Below, piece after piece: positions 20,801 through 31,814 of a stretch of DNA of 64,000 bases. The stretch spans positions 11,160,230-11,224,229 of the forward strand of contig JAKZAP010000012.1 in assembly GCA_023053575.1 (NCBI GenBank). The letters run 5' to 3'. The notes beneath the pieces were generated by a model that was not told where the DNA came from, did not search any database, and was given only the letters and a program-made list of their open reading frames with translations. Made by a program: the position numbers and the translations under genes. Source of the stretch: Branchinecta lynchi. Taxonomy: Eukaryota > Arthropoda > Branchiopoda > Anostraca > Branchinectidae. How positions within the stretch are numbered: position 1 is the first letter of the stretch; the number at the start of each line of letters is the position of its first letter.

Positions 20801-21104
20801 CTTAATTGTCAGTTTGCATGGTCTTCCGCTCTCTTGCTCTCTGTTAGGCCATGGAGGTTTCCCCCGTTAGCAAGCTCGATTCGTTGACTACCCTTGACGA
20901 AAATAGATTTCTTCGAAAACTCGTTCATCGTAGGTTCTTTCTTCTGCTTCCTCGAGTGTCCTCTTGTGCTGTGCTGGTGGGGTGACAAAGATAACAGCTT
21001 AGGAGCATGGGGGCCACTCATTTATCTCCAAGTCAGCATCATCACTCCGTCTTCGATGATCCACAAGAATGAGATACACACTGCATAAATCCGAGCATAT
21101 TTTG
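20801..21104. other. Unassigned stretch
   Basis: Nothing recognised. Two opposed frames of 60-70 codons overlap here and are probably chance. Confidence 0.4.
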
Positions 21105-21256
21105 AAATCCGAGCGTATTTTACGCACGATTTGAGCTTGAAAGGATTTCTAGCAATACGGACGTATTTGGGAAGAAAACAGACCGATTTCTCAAATACGT
21201 CCGTATTGCTAGAAACATTTTCAAGGTCAAAACGTGCGTAAAATACGCTCGGATTT
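21105..21256. mobile_element. Foldback element, 65-base arms
   Basis: The left arm 21105-21169 and right arm 21192-21256 are nearly perfect inverted copies (AAATCCGAGCGTATTTTACGCACG... and ...CGTGCGTAAAATACGCTCGGATTT). A 22-base loop lies between them. It would fold into a long hairpin. No coding capacity and no clear target duplication. Confidence 0.85.
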
Positions 21257-21304
21257 TACGCAGCGTGTAAACCCACCATTAGGCTGGCCTTCCTGTTGGA
21301 ATAA

Positions 21305-21748
21305 AGGCGCTTTCACATTGACGCGTTCAGCCTTTCACGCTGCGCTACGCAACCTCTGCTCGGCGCTTGCGGCCCACGCAACGCAGAGCTTACATAGACA
21401 AATTAAACGCGACGCAAGAATAGAACCAAGTTCTATTCTTGCGTTGCGTTGACGTTTACGCAGTAGATTTTTCAGTGAAAAACAGTAGTTTTTGAAGAAA
21501 ACCTGGAGAAAACGTAGCCTACTAATGATGTAGAAAAACCCACCAATGATTAAAGAAATGAAAATTCAGCAGAAGAAACAGAGAAAGGAAAATTGTAATT
21601 ATGTGTTGTAATTATAATTCACGCATCCAACTTGAAAGCTTCTTGCGCAGGTGTGGAAGATACTCTACGCAGCCTGTATGCAACGCAGAATAAACGCATA
21701 CTCAAGGCATCGTAACGACGCGCCAATGTGAAAGCTGCTAAGGCGTCT
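21305..21748. mobile_element. MITE with GCTTTCACATTG ends
   Basis: The left end AGGCGCTTTCACATTGACGCGTT and the right end, reversed AGCAGCTTTCACATTGGCGCGTC, are imperfect inverted repeats about 440 bases apart. An internal hairpin AAGAATAGAACCAAGTTCTATTCTT sits at about 21415-21440. Superfamily not determined because no unambiguous target duplication was found. Confidence 0.7.
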
Positions 21749-21904
21749 GTCCAAATCCACTGATGCACTGGGTTGCCCGTCTTTGTACTCCTTCAACCAT
21801 CTTGATGTCCCTTTATATGCGGAGGAGGATAGATACATTCTAAAGTCGACGTTGGGTCTCACTATAGCTTTTCAAAGCTTCAACGCACAGCTCGTATATT
21901 TAGG

Positions 21905-22205
21905 CAACTGTTTGAGTGTTTTCCACCCTCCTACAAATAGTAATTATTAGCTACTATTCCCGTTCCAACCTCACCAAAAGTTACTACGCTGACCGTTCCA
22001 ACCTTCTGGAAATAGTAACTAATAGTAACTATTTGCTTACCACGCTCAGGAGCGTAGTAACTACGGGTCTCTACAAAGTGATTGGTCGGATTCGCCCATG
22101 GCATGATATTCTGCTGGAAAATAGAAAAATCGTTCCAGCCTTGACGTCAAAAAGCCAAATTCGTGACGTCATGCGTAGTTACTATGGTAAGTAGGATGGA
22201 ATGCG
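21905..22205. mobile_element. MITE of the GAGCGTGTTCCACCCT family (copy 1)
   Basis: About 300 bases closely match 44479-44782: AGTTACTACGCTGACCGTTCCAACCTT, GTGATTGGTCGGATTCGCC, TGCTGGAAAATAGAAAAATCG and GACGTCATGCGTAGT. The ends here are eroded (GAGTGTTTTCCACCCT / ATGGAATGCGC). Confidence 0.85.
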
Positions 22206-22289
22206 CTTTTAGGCTACTGTTTATGTTCCAGTATTCAAAACTATTTGATAACAGTAAAACTAGCGATGCGTCTAACAAAATATCCACGG

Positions 22290-22464
22290 CTTACGTTGCT
22301 AGCCTTTAGCCTTGGAAATGCAGGCCTTTGTTTAAATTCAAAGTCTCCGCGTCTGAGTGAATTTTGGTTTGTCATGCAAGCAGCCCAGGCTCTCAACGTT
22401 ATTACGAAAAATACAATATCCTTCACATGTGTTCAGAATATTTCAGTATTCAAATATCAGAATG
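22290..22464 (+). repeat. Dispersed repeat R5 (copy 2), broken by HLB
   Basis: Matches 1240-1420 (GGAAATGCAGGC, GTCATGCAAGCAGC, CAACGTTATTAC, GTATTCAAATA.CAGA) up to the base where HLB begins. Confidence 0.55.
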
Positions 22465-23420
22465 AACAAGACCAAAGGTTTTGACGGGATCCGAAAAATC
22501 TAACATTTGATTCAAATAGTTGGGTCGCGTCTTCGCCATCCAGTCTTCGTCAGATTCCTTGAATATTTTTACTGTTAAAATAAAGTTCAAAAATGAATTC
22601 TGCATGTGTCCTTGCCCCGATACCAAATCTCTAATCGATTTCAGAAACATTTTTGAGCTTCAACGAAATTTCCAGTTTCAGCCGAAATCGTGATGAACCA
22701 TTTGTCCAGCAAGAAAACTAAGTTCAGATATGGATTCAGCGGACCTCTTTACCCCCTCAATGAATATCTTATTAGCTTATAAAACATATATGTTTTTACC
22801 GTAAATTCGAAACCCCTCTCTGCCTCTAAAGATAGGACTAAAGGTCCCATCGACGAACTTTACCAGTGAATTCTCATTGAACAACATCATCGCTTGAACA
22901 GCATATTTCCTGGTTTGAACATTGTATATCAACCTCTTTGACCTTCGATTCCACTAGATGTCCCCGACGTCCATAGAATAAACAAATGAATGTCGTCATC
23001 CATACGCACAGAGCTGTACGGGTTAGAGAATAAAGGGGTAGCGAATGCTATAGCCGAAAATTGGTCGTCAAATTTTGTGTCCTGTTTTCACCGGATTCCG
23101 GGTGAACTACTTGTCCGGCTAGAAAATATTCGGATTCAGCATGTCTCCTTACCTCTAAATCAACTATCTTTATAGCTTTTAAAAAATATTTTGTTTGCCC
23201 CTTAATTTGAAACCTCCTTCCCCACCTTCAAATGAAGGGCTACAGAGCCCGTCAACGAACTTTATCCTACCCTTAACCCAAAGAATCCTCACACTAAGTT
23301 TCATCAAAATATCTCATTCCCTTCGAGAGTGCAATGACCGTGCTGAGAGACGGACGGACAACTTTTGCGATGTCATAGGTATTATTAGGTATCCCTCCAC
23401 TTACGTTTTGGGATCCCAAT
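22465..23420 (+). mobile_element. HLB element, full-length span
   Basis: Starts AACAAGACCAAAGGTTTTGACGGGATCC and ends CACTTACGTTTTGGGATCCCAA. Internal landmarks are TTGGGTCGCGTCTTCGCCA, GTGTCCTTGCC, TTCCGGGTGAACTACTTGTCCGGC, CAGCATGTCTCCTTACC, then CCCCACC, CCATCAAAATATCTCAT and CTTCGAGAG. It has fewer 134-bp units than the copy at 26083. Confidence 0.85.
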
Positions 23421-24111
23421 AAAGAATCAGAAAGAAACTCAGCGTATCTCCTTATCCGTATAAAGAACATCTAATCAACTTCAAAAGTAAAACTTTAACT
23501 TATAAAGAAAAATCCGGTTTCAACCAGATTCCTAACGAACTACATCTCCCGGTAAAAAAAAAAGATTGTCATATACAGGTTCGACGTCTCTTCTTACCCC
23601 TAAATCTGTTATTTAATGAACTTCAAATAAAACTCTTGCTTCTAACAAATTTCCCGTTTTTGGCCTGATTCCGGGCGAACAAGTTTTCCGGGTAGAAAAT
23701 GAGTTTCACATAAGTGTTCAGCATGTCTTCTTACCCCTAAATTTAACATCTAATAAACTTCAAATACAACTTTTATACTTTTAACAAACTTTCCGGTTTT
23801 GGCCGAATGGGGCGAACTACTTGCCCGGTGAGAAAATGGTTTTCACCATCGTGTTCAGCATGTCTTCTTACACCATAATAGACTATCACATTATCTGTAC
23901 AAAAATATTTCATCTGCCCCATAATATAAACCCCCTTCTCCACCCCTAAATGTAGGGCTACAGAGCCCATCTATGAACTCTACCTTACTCTTGACTCAAA
24001 GAATCCTCACGCCAAGTTTCATCAAAATATCCTGTTCCCTTCGAGAGTTATAGTGCGCACATACGGACAGACGGACAACTTTCGCGATGTCATAGGTATC
24101 CCGCCACTTAA
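23421..24111 (+). mobile_element. HLB element, 5'-truncated, head to tail with the previous copy
   Basis: Begins inside the repeat core (CAGCGTATCTCCTTATCC), holds three 134-bp units (CTTACCCCTAAAT..AACATCTAAT, CCGGTTTTGGCCG, GCGAACTACTTG), and ends GATGTCATAGGTATCCCGCCACTTA without the palindrome. It may be a tandem partial copy or an unequal recombination product. Confidence 0.75.
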
Positions 24112-24255
24112 ATATTCATATAACCGGTTTACGCATCAATAGCATAATACGCGAACACTTGTCGGGGTCATAATGCTCATGGAAAATAGTGAATCATGGC
24201 AAGTGCAATGCTTAGTGAGGTGTCGGAGCTCCGGGATTAATAAAGGTTACTTCAG

Positions 24256-24416
24256 ACATCGAGGTTGATATCGCAAAATAACATGGAGACGGCCATTGAA
24301 AATAACCTGTCGGAGCCGAAGGGCGAGGTAGGTTATGAAAATATCTACCGAGCGGAAGGCGAGGTTGGTATTTTTAAATGGCCGTTGAGGTTGTTATTCT
24401 GATATGAACCGAGATG
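24256..24416. mobile_element. Foldback element with two inner hairpins
   Basis: The outer arms TCGAGGTTGATATCGCAAAATAAC...GGCCATTGAAAATAACC and GGTATTTTTAAATGGCCGTTGAGGTTGTTATTCTGATATGAACCGA are inverted. Inside are AACCTGTCGGAGCCGAAGGGCGAGGTAGGTT and TACCGAGCGGAAGGCGAGGTTGGTA, each self-complementary. Confidence 0.7.
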
Positions 24417-24575
24417 GAGGTAAGTTAACTATTATAACTTTGTTATAGGGTTTGTTGTAATTTTTTGCTACTGGGATAGGGAAGTTTATTTTAGTGAAGT
24501 AGCAACCCGAGGCTACTATAGACCTACTAAAATGACTACTGTTTGAACCCGAGCACTTAAATTTCTACCAATACA

Positions 24576-24870
24576 AGTTGCGCTTTTGATCGAAGTTTGA
24601 AGCTGCCTTCAACCTCAAACGTCTTCGTTTAATTACCGTTTTTGGTCGCCGGTCAAAGTTTCTTTCTCCTTCAGACTTTGACCGTCGAATTTCGTGAGCT
24701 AGCAAGTTCGAAGTTTGCTTGAATCGTCGAAGAAACGTCAACCGGGCAAGGATCGTCGGAGTCGTAAAAACACTAATTAAGCAAACGTTGAACTTCGACG
24801 GCGTTTGAAAACGAAAGTTAATCAACCCGCTACGTTCACAGGGAACAAAACTTCGATCAAAAACGCAACT
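24576..24870. mobile_element. MITE with 23-bp inverted ends
   Basis: Ends AGTTGCGCTTTTGATCGAAGTTT (24576) and AAACTTCGATCAAAAACGCAACT (24870), differing at one position. ACA flanks both sides as a possible 3-bp target duplication. The body holds further GAAGTTT/GACGTTTG-type repeats. An 86-codon minus-strand frame inside it is not protein-like. Confidence 0.8.
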
Positions 24871-25659
24871 ACAGTCTTTTAGTTTTTTGGCGATTCATAT
24901 TCCATCGTGAAAGCCTACTGCAGATCTACTAAAACTTCTACGCTAGGGGTCGTGGAAGTAAAAAGTAAACAGTAACCAACATTCGAGAAAAATGACAGTG
25001 AGTGACCAATGCTGAATTACAAGCATCTGGAAAGCAAGCGATGGTAGGATGGTTTTCAGTCGACAAGCTGTATTTTCAGTGGAAATCTGATTCTTACAAG
25101 GTATGGCCTATAGGGCATAGGCCGGTTGTCTAAGAGAGATTGATTTTCTGTATTTGTTCAGACATTTATTTTATTTTTTGTAATTTCTTTAATTTAAGAT
25201 GTTTTTTTTACTCAAAGTATATGTTTCTAATTTATTGTTTGGAGATCGGCTACTTCTTTTCAGTATTTGAGGAAAAGTGCTCGATGAACATCTTCGGAGG
25301 ATGATAAGAGGTAGTATCGACCTCCAGAAAAGGAAATGGAATAATATAACTTCCTGTGGCTTATAAGAAGATATCCGCTGCATACCTCTTCGAGAAAAGT
25401 TATGAATTAATGGGCACAATTATGGAAGTAGATTACATTGACCTTATGGACACGACGGGTCCTTTAAGATTATGCTAGCGTGGGTTCTTGCGGTATGCCT
25501 CTTCAGGAAGCTTAGGTTGAAATTGGCTTTTTATACTAAATGAAATAGGCCTACTATAATGTGAGTAGGCTAAGTGTTCGTAGCCAAGTGCATGCTTTCA
25601 AGTTTAGCTAAGTTTTCAGAATATCTATAGATATAGTGTAGTTTAAAAAAGTAGTAACC
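24871..25659. other. Unassigned stretch
   Basis: Nothing recognised except an ACGGGTCCTTTAAG word near 25455 that resembles the end of the element at 16955. Confidence 0.4.
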
Positions 25660-26082
25660 TGATGATTCAGCGTGTTCGTACCTGCATCGAGTCTCTAATC
25701 GACTTCAGATGAAAATTTTCATGTCTATCAAATTTCCAGTTTGGGCAGCATTTCTTACGGGCTACTCGTTCGTCAAGAAAATGGACAAGGCCCGTCTACG
25801 AACTTTACATTTACTTTGACTGAAAGGCTCATCGCACCAGGTTTGATCAGAATGTCTCAACCTCTTCGAGAGTTATCATGCTTACGGACGGACGGGCAAA
25901 CTGCGAAATCAATAGTTATCTTGTCACTAGGGTCTTGATTTAGGGGTAAGAAGACATGCTGAATCCGCTTTTGGCAATCATTTTCTACCCGACCTATAGT
26001 TCACCCGGAATCCGGCTGAAACCGGAAAATTTGTTAAAAGTTAAAGTTTACCTGAAGGATTCAGGATTCAACAACTTTACTA
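25660..26082. mobile_element. HLB fragments in opposite orientations
   Basis: 25660-25936 is a plus-oriented fragment of an HLB variant ending ATCAATAGTTATCTTGTCACTAGG. 25936-26075 is a minus-oriented single unit (GATTTAGGGGTAAGAAGACATGCTGAATCCG ... CCGGAAAATTTGTTAAAAG). The variant 3' text recurs right after the next copy, at 27197-27251. Confidence 0.65.
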
Positions 26083-27194
26083 AACAAGACCATAGGTTTC
26101 GATGGGATACCAAAAATTCAGTATTTGATCCAGACAATTGGGTCTTGTGTTAGCCAAATCCAGTCTTCGCCAGACTTTTTGAAAATGTTTACTATTAAAA
26201 TTCAGAAACAGATTAAGGCCAAATAGCTAATCATCTGAGAAAACCAAGTCCAGATATGGATTCAGCATGTGTGTTTACCCCTATAAGTCATATCTGTTTT
26301 GACGAAAACTTCCTGCCACTTCTGCCAATTTCCCGTTTTCGGCGGAATTCAGGAACTACTTGTCCGGCGAAAAAAGAAAGCTCAAAAATAAAGTCAGCTT
26401 ATCTTCTTTCCCCAGTACTGAACATCTAATCAACTTCAAATAAAAAATTAACTGATAACAAATTTTCCGGCTCCAGCCGGATTCTGGCCGAACTATATGT
26501 CCGGGTAAAAAATGATTGTCATACACGGATTCAGCATCTCTTCTTACCCCAAGTCAGATATTTAATCAACTGCAAATAAAACTGTAACTTTTAACGATTT
26601 CCCGGTTTGGGCCAGATTCCGGGCGAACTACTTGTCCGGTAGAAAATTGTTTTCACCTAAGTGTTCAGCATGTCTTCTTACCCCTAAATCGAACATCTAT
26701 TCAACTCCAAATAAATTTTACTAGTACAAACTTTCCGGTTTTTGCTGGATTCCGGGCGAACTACTTGTCCAGTGAGAAAATAGTTTTCACCGTCGTGTTC
26801 AGAATGTCTTCTTACCCCTAAATCGAACATCTAATCAACTTCAAATAAAACTTTTACTTTTAACCAACTTTCCGGTTTCGGCCGGATTCCGGGCGAACTA
26901 CTTGTCAGATAAAAACATAGTTTTCACTATCGTGTTCACATGTCTTTTTGCCCCATAATCGACTATCTGATAATCTATTTAAAAATATTTCATTTGCCCC
27001 TTAATTTAAACCCCCTCCAGAGCCCATCTACGAACTCGACCTTAATCTTGACCCAAAGAAGCCTCACACCTCACACACAAGTTTCATCAAAATATCTCAT
27101 TCTCTTCGAGAGTTACAGTGCGCACAGACGGACAGACGGACAACTTTTGCGATGTCATAGGTATCCCTCCAGTTACGTTTTGGGATCCCAAAAA
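26083..27194 (+). mobile_element. HLB element, full-length span, longest unit array
   Basis: Starts AACAAGACCATAGGTTTCGATGGGATACC and ends CAGTTACGTTTTGGGATCCCAAAAA. The successive landmark CTTACCCC(T/A)AA..C.(A/G)A(C/T)AT recurs at about 26544, 26678 and 26811, which sets the unit at 133-134 bp. Each unit contains CCGGTTT.GGCC(G/A)GATTCCGGGCGAACTAC and CAGCATGTCTTCTTACC. No protein is encoded. Confidence 0.87.
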
Positions 27195-27251
27195 GTGACG
27201 AACGGGCACACTACGGAATCATAGTTATCTTGTCACTAACTTTTGGGGATC

Positions 27252-27493
27252 CCAGAATAAGAAAATGTTTCGTCGGCTTTGCCATTGATTCTAAGCCCTG
27301 GCTGTCTGCTATTAACTTCCGTCTCGTGCGAAGCCGGATTGAGTTTCCTGTAGGGAGGATTATTTCCTCCTCAGGGGTGTCCAGGGACTATGGGATTTCA
27401 TGTCAGTGAAATTGGAAGGAGGACAATTAAGACACGATAAGCTGAAGACTTCGAGTTCTTGGAATATTGCAAGGGAAGGTTTTCTTGCTTCTG
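27252..27493. other. Unassigned stretch
   Basis: Nothing recognised; it sits between an HLB variant end (27251) and a MITE. Confidence 0.35.
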
Positions 27494-27495
27494 TA

Positions 27496-27777
27496 CCTGA
27501 TGAAAAATTTATCTCAAAATAGTAGTATGAAGTTATACGAAAAAGTAGCGTGCAGCAGGAACTGATGCTACTACATGCTTCTATGTCAAGGCTACCGTGA
27601 TACATTCTGCTGTATGCTATTATTAGCAAGACAGGATGCTACTGGATACTACTGTTTAAGATTGGCCCAGTCTGAGGCACATTAAATGATAGTATTCTTT
27701 ATTATTACATATCCCAAATATGCAACTTTTTCGTAGAACTATCATACAACTACGCAGGCTACACATTTTTCATCGGG
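27496..27777. mobile_element. MITE R7 with about 50-bp inverted ends, TA duplication (copy 1)
   Basis: The left end CCTGATGAAAAATTTATCTC...ATACGAAAAAGTAGC and the right end, reversed CCCGATGAAAAATGTGTAGC...CTACGAAAAAGTTGC, are inverted. TA flanks both sides (27494-27495 and 27778-27779). A TA duplication fits, but does not prove, a Tc1/mariner-type origin. The centre has repeated GATGCTACT words. Confidence 0.75.
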
Positions 27778-27779
27778 TA

Positions 27780-28321
27780 GATAGAAGGGATACCGGGACT
27801 GCCTGAAGTGAATATGCGAGGCCCCACTTTGTAGTTTACTTCACCACAGACCTACACGGTCGAAGGCTGGAATAGCAGTATATAAGCATTTTTTATAAAA
27901 TTATTTTATTGAACAAATTGAAATAACATAGCCATTTCATTGAGTCGTATGAAATATTTTGTTGAGAGTAGATTTCAAACTGGATGGAATTCCGAGTGAA
28001 AGCTTCTATGCTTTTTGGGAAAATATTTGTAAATTAATACAGAATTGTACTTGTACTTGTAATCACAGAATTGTATATACGTGTAGACACATTTGAAACA
28101 CGCACATTTTGATATTTTATCTTTGCGGGAGTCCGAATCGTTTGTCTGGTCGCCTTGTGTCGAGTCCGCGTCGTTTCCTGTGTTGTTGTTGTGTTAGGGT
28201 ATGTACTTTAAGTTTGTTCTTCGCTGAAGACGGTTGAATGAAGGAAGTGCAGCCGAGATATTCCAACTGGTCTTTATCCCTCGGATAACATCTTAGAGGG
28301 ATAGTAACCGATCTAAAAAAA
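27780..28321. other. Unassigned stretch
   Basis: No gene or repeat recognised. Confidence 0.4.
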
Positions 28322-29908
28322 CAAGTGCCCTATAGCGTTCGCAATTTCTCTCCGTCCGTCGGTCGGTCGGTCCGGGTTTTGCTAGTTCGGGCACTTCTAC
28401 ATAAGCTACAACGATGAAACTTGGCAGGCATAACAGGGACCCATATTATTAGGTCGGAAATAGTTATTTCCCCGATTCGACCATCGTTGGGGGAGTGGAA
28501 CGAGGGGGAATCCGGAATCTTGGGGAATTTATAACTTTTGAAAGAGTGAACGGATAGCAATGAAATTTGATATTAGGAGAGATCTCGTGCCTCAGACGAA
28601 TGCCTCGAACCGGAAATCTTGGGAAACGCTTGGAGTTTAGGGATCGGGACAAAAATTGGTGGGAAGAACAAGCACAAGTCCTAGATAAATTATTGACATA
28701 ACCGGACCGGATTCGGGCACTGTGGGGGAGTTGGGGGGGGGCGGAACTCGGCGATCCCGCGAGTTCGGTACTAGGACGGTGAAATTCGGTAGGCATATCC
28801 CGGACCCGAACAGACTGTCTTAAAAATAGTCGTTTCACGGATCCGACCATCGTAGGGGGAGTGGAGGGATGGGGAATCCGTAAATTAGTAACAAGCATAA
28901 CTTTGGAAGGGGTAATCGGACGTTCGTTAAACTTAACAAGTGTCAAGAACAAGTGCATCAGATTTTCCTTTTTCAAATCCGGACCAGATACGATACCTGG
29001 GGGGGGGGGGCTGGAAGGGGCACCGGAAATCTTCTGAGAGGCTCAGATTCGAGGGATCGGGATGGAACTTGGGGGGAAGAACAAGCTTAAGCCCTAGATA
29101 CATCACTGACAAAACAGGAGTGTATAGTGTCACGGTGGGGGGAGTTGGAGGGGGTTTACCGGAATTTCGGTGATCTCGAGTTAGGGTACTTCCAGATATG
29201 CTAGGTCCATGAAACTTGGCAGGCATTTTAGGAATTCTACCATATTGACTTGAAAATAGTCCCTTCCCCTATCCGATCATCGTTTGGGGAGTAGAGGGGT
29301 GGGGAATCCGGAATCTAGTGACATTCATAACTTTGGAATGGGTGATCGGACGTGCATGAAACTTGGTAAGTATTAAGAACAAAAGTCTTGGATGTTCAGT
29401 TTCAAGTCTGGACCGGATCTGACCGCTAGGAAGGGGGGAGCTGTAGGGGGCACTGGAAATCTCTTGAATCGCTTAAAGTCGAGGCATCGGAGTTGGACTT
29501 GGTTGGAAGAGCAAGCGTAAACCCTAGATGCATTCCTGACAAAACAGGACTGGATCGTACAAGGGTGGGCGAAGTGGTGGGGGTTTCCTGGAACTCCGGT
29601 GATCTCGAGCTAGGGTGCTTCCAGATGTGCTAGGAACATGAAACTTGGCAGGCCTATTAGGGACTCTTTCATATTGACTTGAAAATAGTCCCTTCCCCGA
29701 TCCGACCATCGTGGGGGGGAAGTAGAGGGATGGGGAATCCAGAATCAGGTGGCATTCATAAATTAGGAACGGTTGATGGAACGTGCAGTTTCAAGTCCGG
29801 TGTGGGTCTGATCACTATGGGGGGGGGGGGGGTTGTAGCTGCAGGAGGACAAACTGACAAACATTATTATTATTCCGGCAAGTGCCATATGAGCTTTCAG
29901 CTCTTGTT
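28322..29908 (-). mobile_element. HLA element, full-length span, four core units
   Basis: The left end is the 3' side, CAAGTGCCCTATAGCG then GGTCGGTCGGTCCGGG. The right end is GCAAGTGCCATATGAGCTTTCAGCTCTTGTT, which is the AACAAGAGC start on the element strand. The word GATGAAACTTGGC / CCATGAAACTTGGC recurs at about 28411, 28780 (diverged), 29208 and 29638, giving 370-440-bp units. Poly-G tracts sit at matching places in the units (for example 28999-29010 and 29818-29831). Confidence 0.82.
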
Positions 29909-30016
29909 GTTTCTTGTATATGTATGGTCAGCTTGCTTTAAACCTTATCTTGTTTCAACGGTCATCAGGTCTTGAAACCTATTAAGTGAACAAGTGAGGG
30001 GTAACCATACTGTCGT

Positions 30017-30244
30017 CAGGGACGCCCCCCCTTTCTTCAAACGGTTGTTTTTTTTCCTGAAAACTGTCGGTTGGTCGATTTTTCGTCAAAATAGTCGGTT
30101 TTTCTGAAAGTCAGTAGATTTTAAAAAAATGTCATTTTTGTTGAAAACAGTCGTTCTTTCTGCAGAATTGGTCGGTAAAAATCACCACCCAGTCGGTATA
30201 TGCCTCGTCCCCCCCCCCAAACATTTTGGCTAGTAACGCCTCTG
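30017..30244. mobile_element. hM1 hAT-type MITE with near-perfect 8-bp duplication
   Basis: Left end CAGGGACGCCCCCCC, right end GGCTAGTAACGCCTCTG. Flanks ACTGTCGT (30009-30016) and ACTCTCGT (30245-30252) differ at one base. The poly-C tract near the right end and the CAGTCG(G/A)TTTTT units match other copies. It sits within an R4 repeat fragment (GTAACCATACTGTCGTCAG). Confidence 0.85.
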
Positions 30245-30252
30245 ACTCTCGT

Positions 30253-30925
30253 ATCTCAGCCGTATTCATTTAACCTTTAACACTGAAAGGCGCTTCCGTA
30301 AGTTGAATCTTCCACCGGTGGGTAGTATGACACAACGACTATGTCCACAAATCAAAGTTCTGACGTCCGGCAGCATTCTTGAGATTCTTAAGCCCATATT
30401 TTTCTCCGGGCCAAAAATAAAATTCGCCCAGAAAGTAAATATGTCAGTTTGATTGTTCCTACGAACGAAGGAAACGGTGAGAAAAAAACAAAGCTATGTT
30501 CTCTCATTCTTTTGTTGAATGGGAAGAAATTCCGACCCGGACATAGTAAACCCTGTTTGATCCCGAATTCTGCTGACAACCTTGCCAAATTTCCAGACCA
30601 GAGTTATACATACCGCTGTTGCCCTTTAGTGTTTTATGTCGAAATTTCGAGTTGTTTAGTTAAAGAGTCTAATTTTGTGTTAATGTGCTTTGTTTGATAC
30701 TTTCGTTCGTGCTTTTTTCATATTTTGGCACTCCACTGTAGCCACTACATAAGCGGGTTGTAGATGAATTATTACAACATTTGATAGTGCAAAACGGATA
30801 CGTCAGCTGAATTTTGTTAGAGCTATATTTCCACCCTTCTTGGCAAGGGTCTTCTTCAGGCTCAAAGCCACTCAAGTTGGCAAATCAAACTTGTGGAAAA
30901 AGAAACTAAAGATTCTGGCTTAGCG
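30253..30925. other. Mostly unassigned; R6 fragment at 30775-30870
   Basis: GTGCAAAACGGATACGTCAGCTGAATTTTGTTAGAGCTATATTTCCACCCTTCTTGGCAAGGGTCTTCTTCAGGCTC at 30790-30863 belongs to foldback family R6. The rest, including opposed frames at 30388-30697, shows no recognised product. Confidence 0.5.
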
Positions 30926-31430
30926 CAGAGGCATTACTATCAAAATGTTTTTTTTTTGGGGGGGCAAGGTATTTACTGACTGGCTGGTAACTTTTACGAC
31001 TGTTTTTGCCGAAAAATGACTGTTTTCAAGGAAAAAACGAGAGTTTTGGAAAAAATGACCGATTTTTCAGAAAAAAATTTTGTTTTGGCGAAAAATCGAC
31101 TGATTTTCAGAGAAAACGACTGTTTTCATGTAAAAATCAACTGTTCTGACGAAAAATCGCGATGCTTCGCGCCGACTCGGTTATTTTTTACCGACTGGCA
31201 GACAGCATTACCGACTATTTTTGCCGAAAAATGACTGTTTATAAGAAAAAAAACGAGAGTTTAGAAAAAAAAGACCGATTTTTCAGAAAAAACTTTTGTT
31301 GTGGCGAAAGATTGTCTGATTTTTTAAAAAAATTACTGTTTTCGTGAACTGTTCTGACGAACAATCGCGGCGCTTTCGGTTATTTTTACCGACTGGCCGA
31401 CAGCATTGAGGGGGGGGGGGCTGCCGACAT
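30926..31430. mobile_element. hM1 hAT-type MITE with internal duplication
   Basis: The left end CAGAGGCATTAC is followed by poly-G and GACTGGCTGGTAA. The block from about 31010 (ACGAGAGTTT..GAAAAAATGACCG ... TCGGTTATTTTTTACCGACTGGC) is repeated from about 31225 to 31400, a tandem duplication of roughly 190-210 bases. Poly-G near 31410 marks the right side. The terminal CGTGACGCC.CTG is lost. Confidence 0.75.
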
Positions 31431-31639
31431 AGCGCTTGACGTCGCTAATAGTCGTAGGGTATTGAATAAATACCTCGTTGGGTATGGTTTGGGACTTGAT
31501 TTTTGCCGGTTTTTAGGTAGGACAGTAGAGTGTTTTGAGTCCGGTGAAATGTATCGATGTTGTACGTCTTGAAGTTCCGGACAGTTTTTCAATGACTCCT
31601 TGACTGTAAGGGAGGTGGACAAGGGCATTCTTTTTTTTT

Positions 31640-31750
31640 GGTTTGTCACTGCCAGGAGGAATTCACGAAGTCAAATTCAGCTGTCATATCCGTTTTGCAC
31701 TATCGAACATGATTCGCAGTCAGCCTGGGCTGAAGGAATATTTGTTATAA
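31640..31750. repeat. R6 foldback fragment
   Basis: ATTCAGCTGTCATATCCGTTTTGCACTATCGAACATGATTCGCAGTCAGCCTGGGCT matches, reversed, the R6 end at 7555-7600. Confidence 0.55.
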
Positions 31751-31814
31751 TCACTTCTGTGGTGCATTAGTCTCTTTTTTTGTATTCTTGTTACCTATAT
31801 TTCGTCCATGTGGT

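Noticed and set aside
26440..27000. CRISPR-like array in the HLB core
   Set aside because: The 134-bp unit repeats along its whole length with diffuse divergence. There are no short repeats separated by unique spacers, and the DNA is eukaryotic in character.
28464..28976. A 170-codon minus-strand ORF
   Set aside because: It lies wholly within HLA tandem units. The repeated words are nucleotide repeats, and no other copy keeps the frame.
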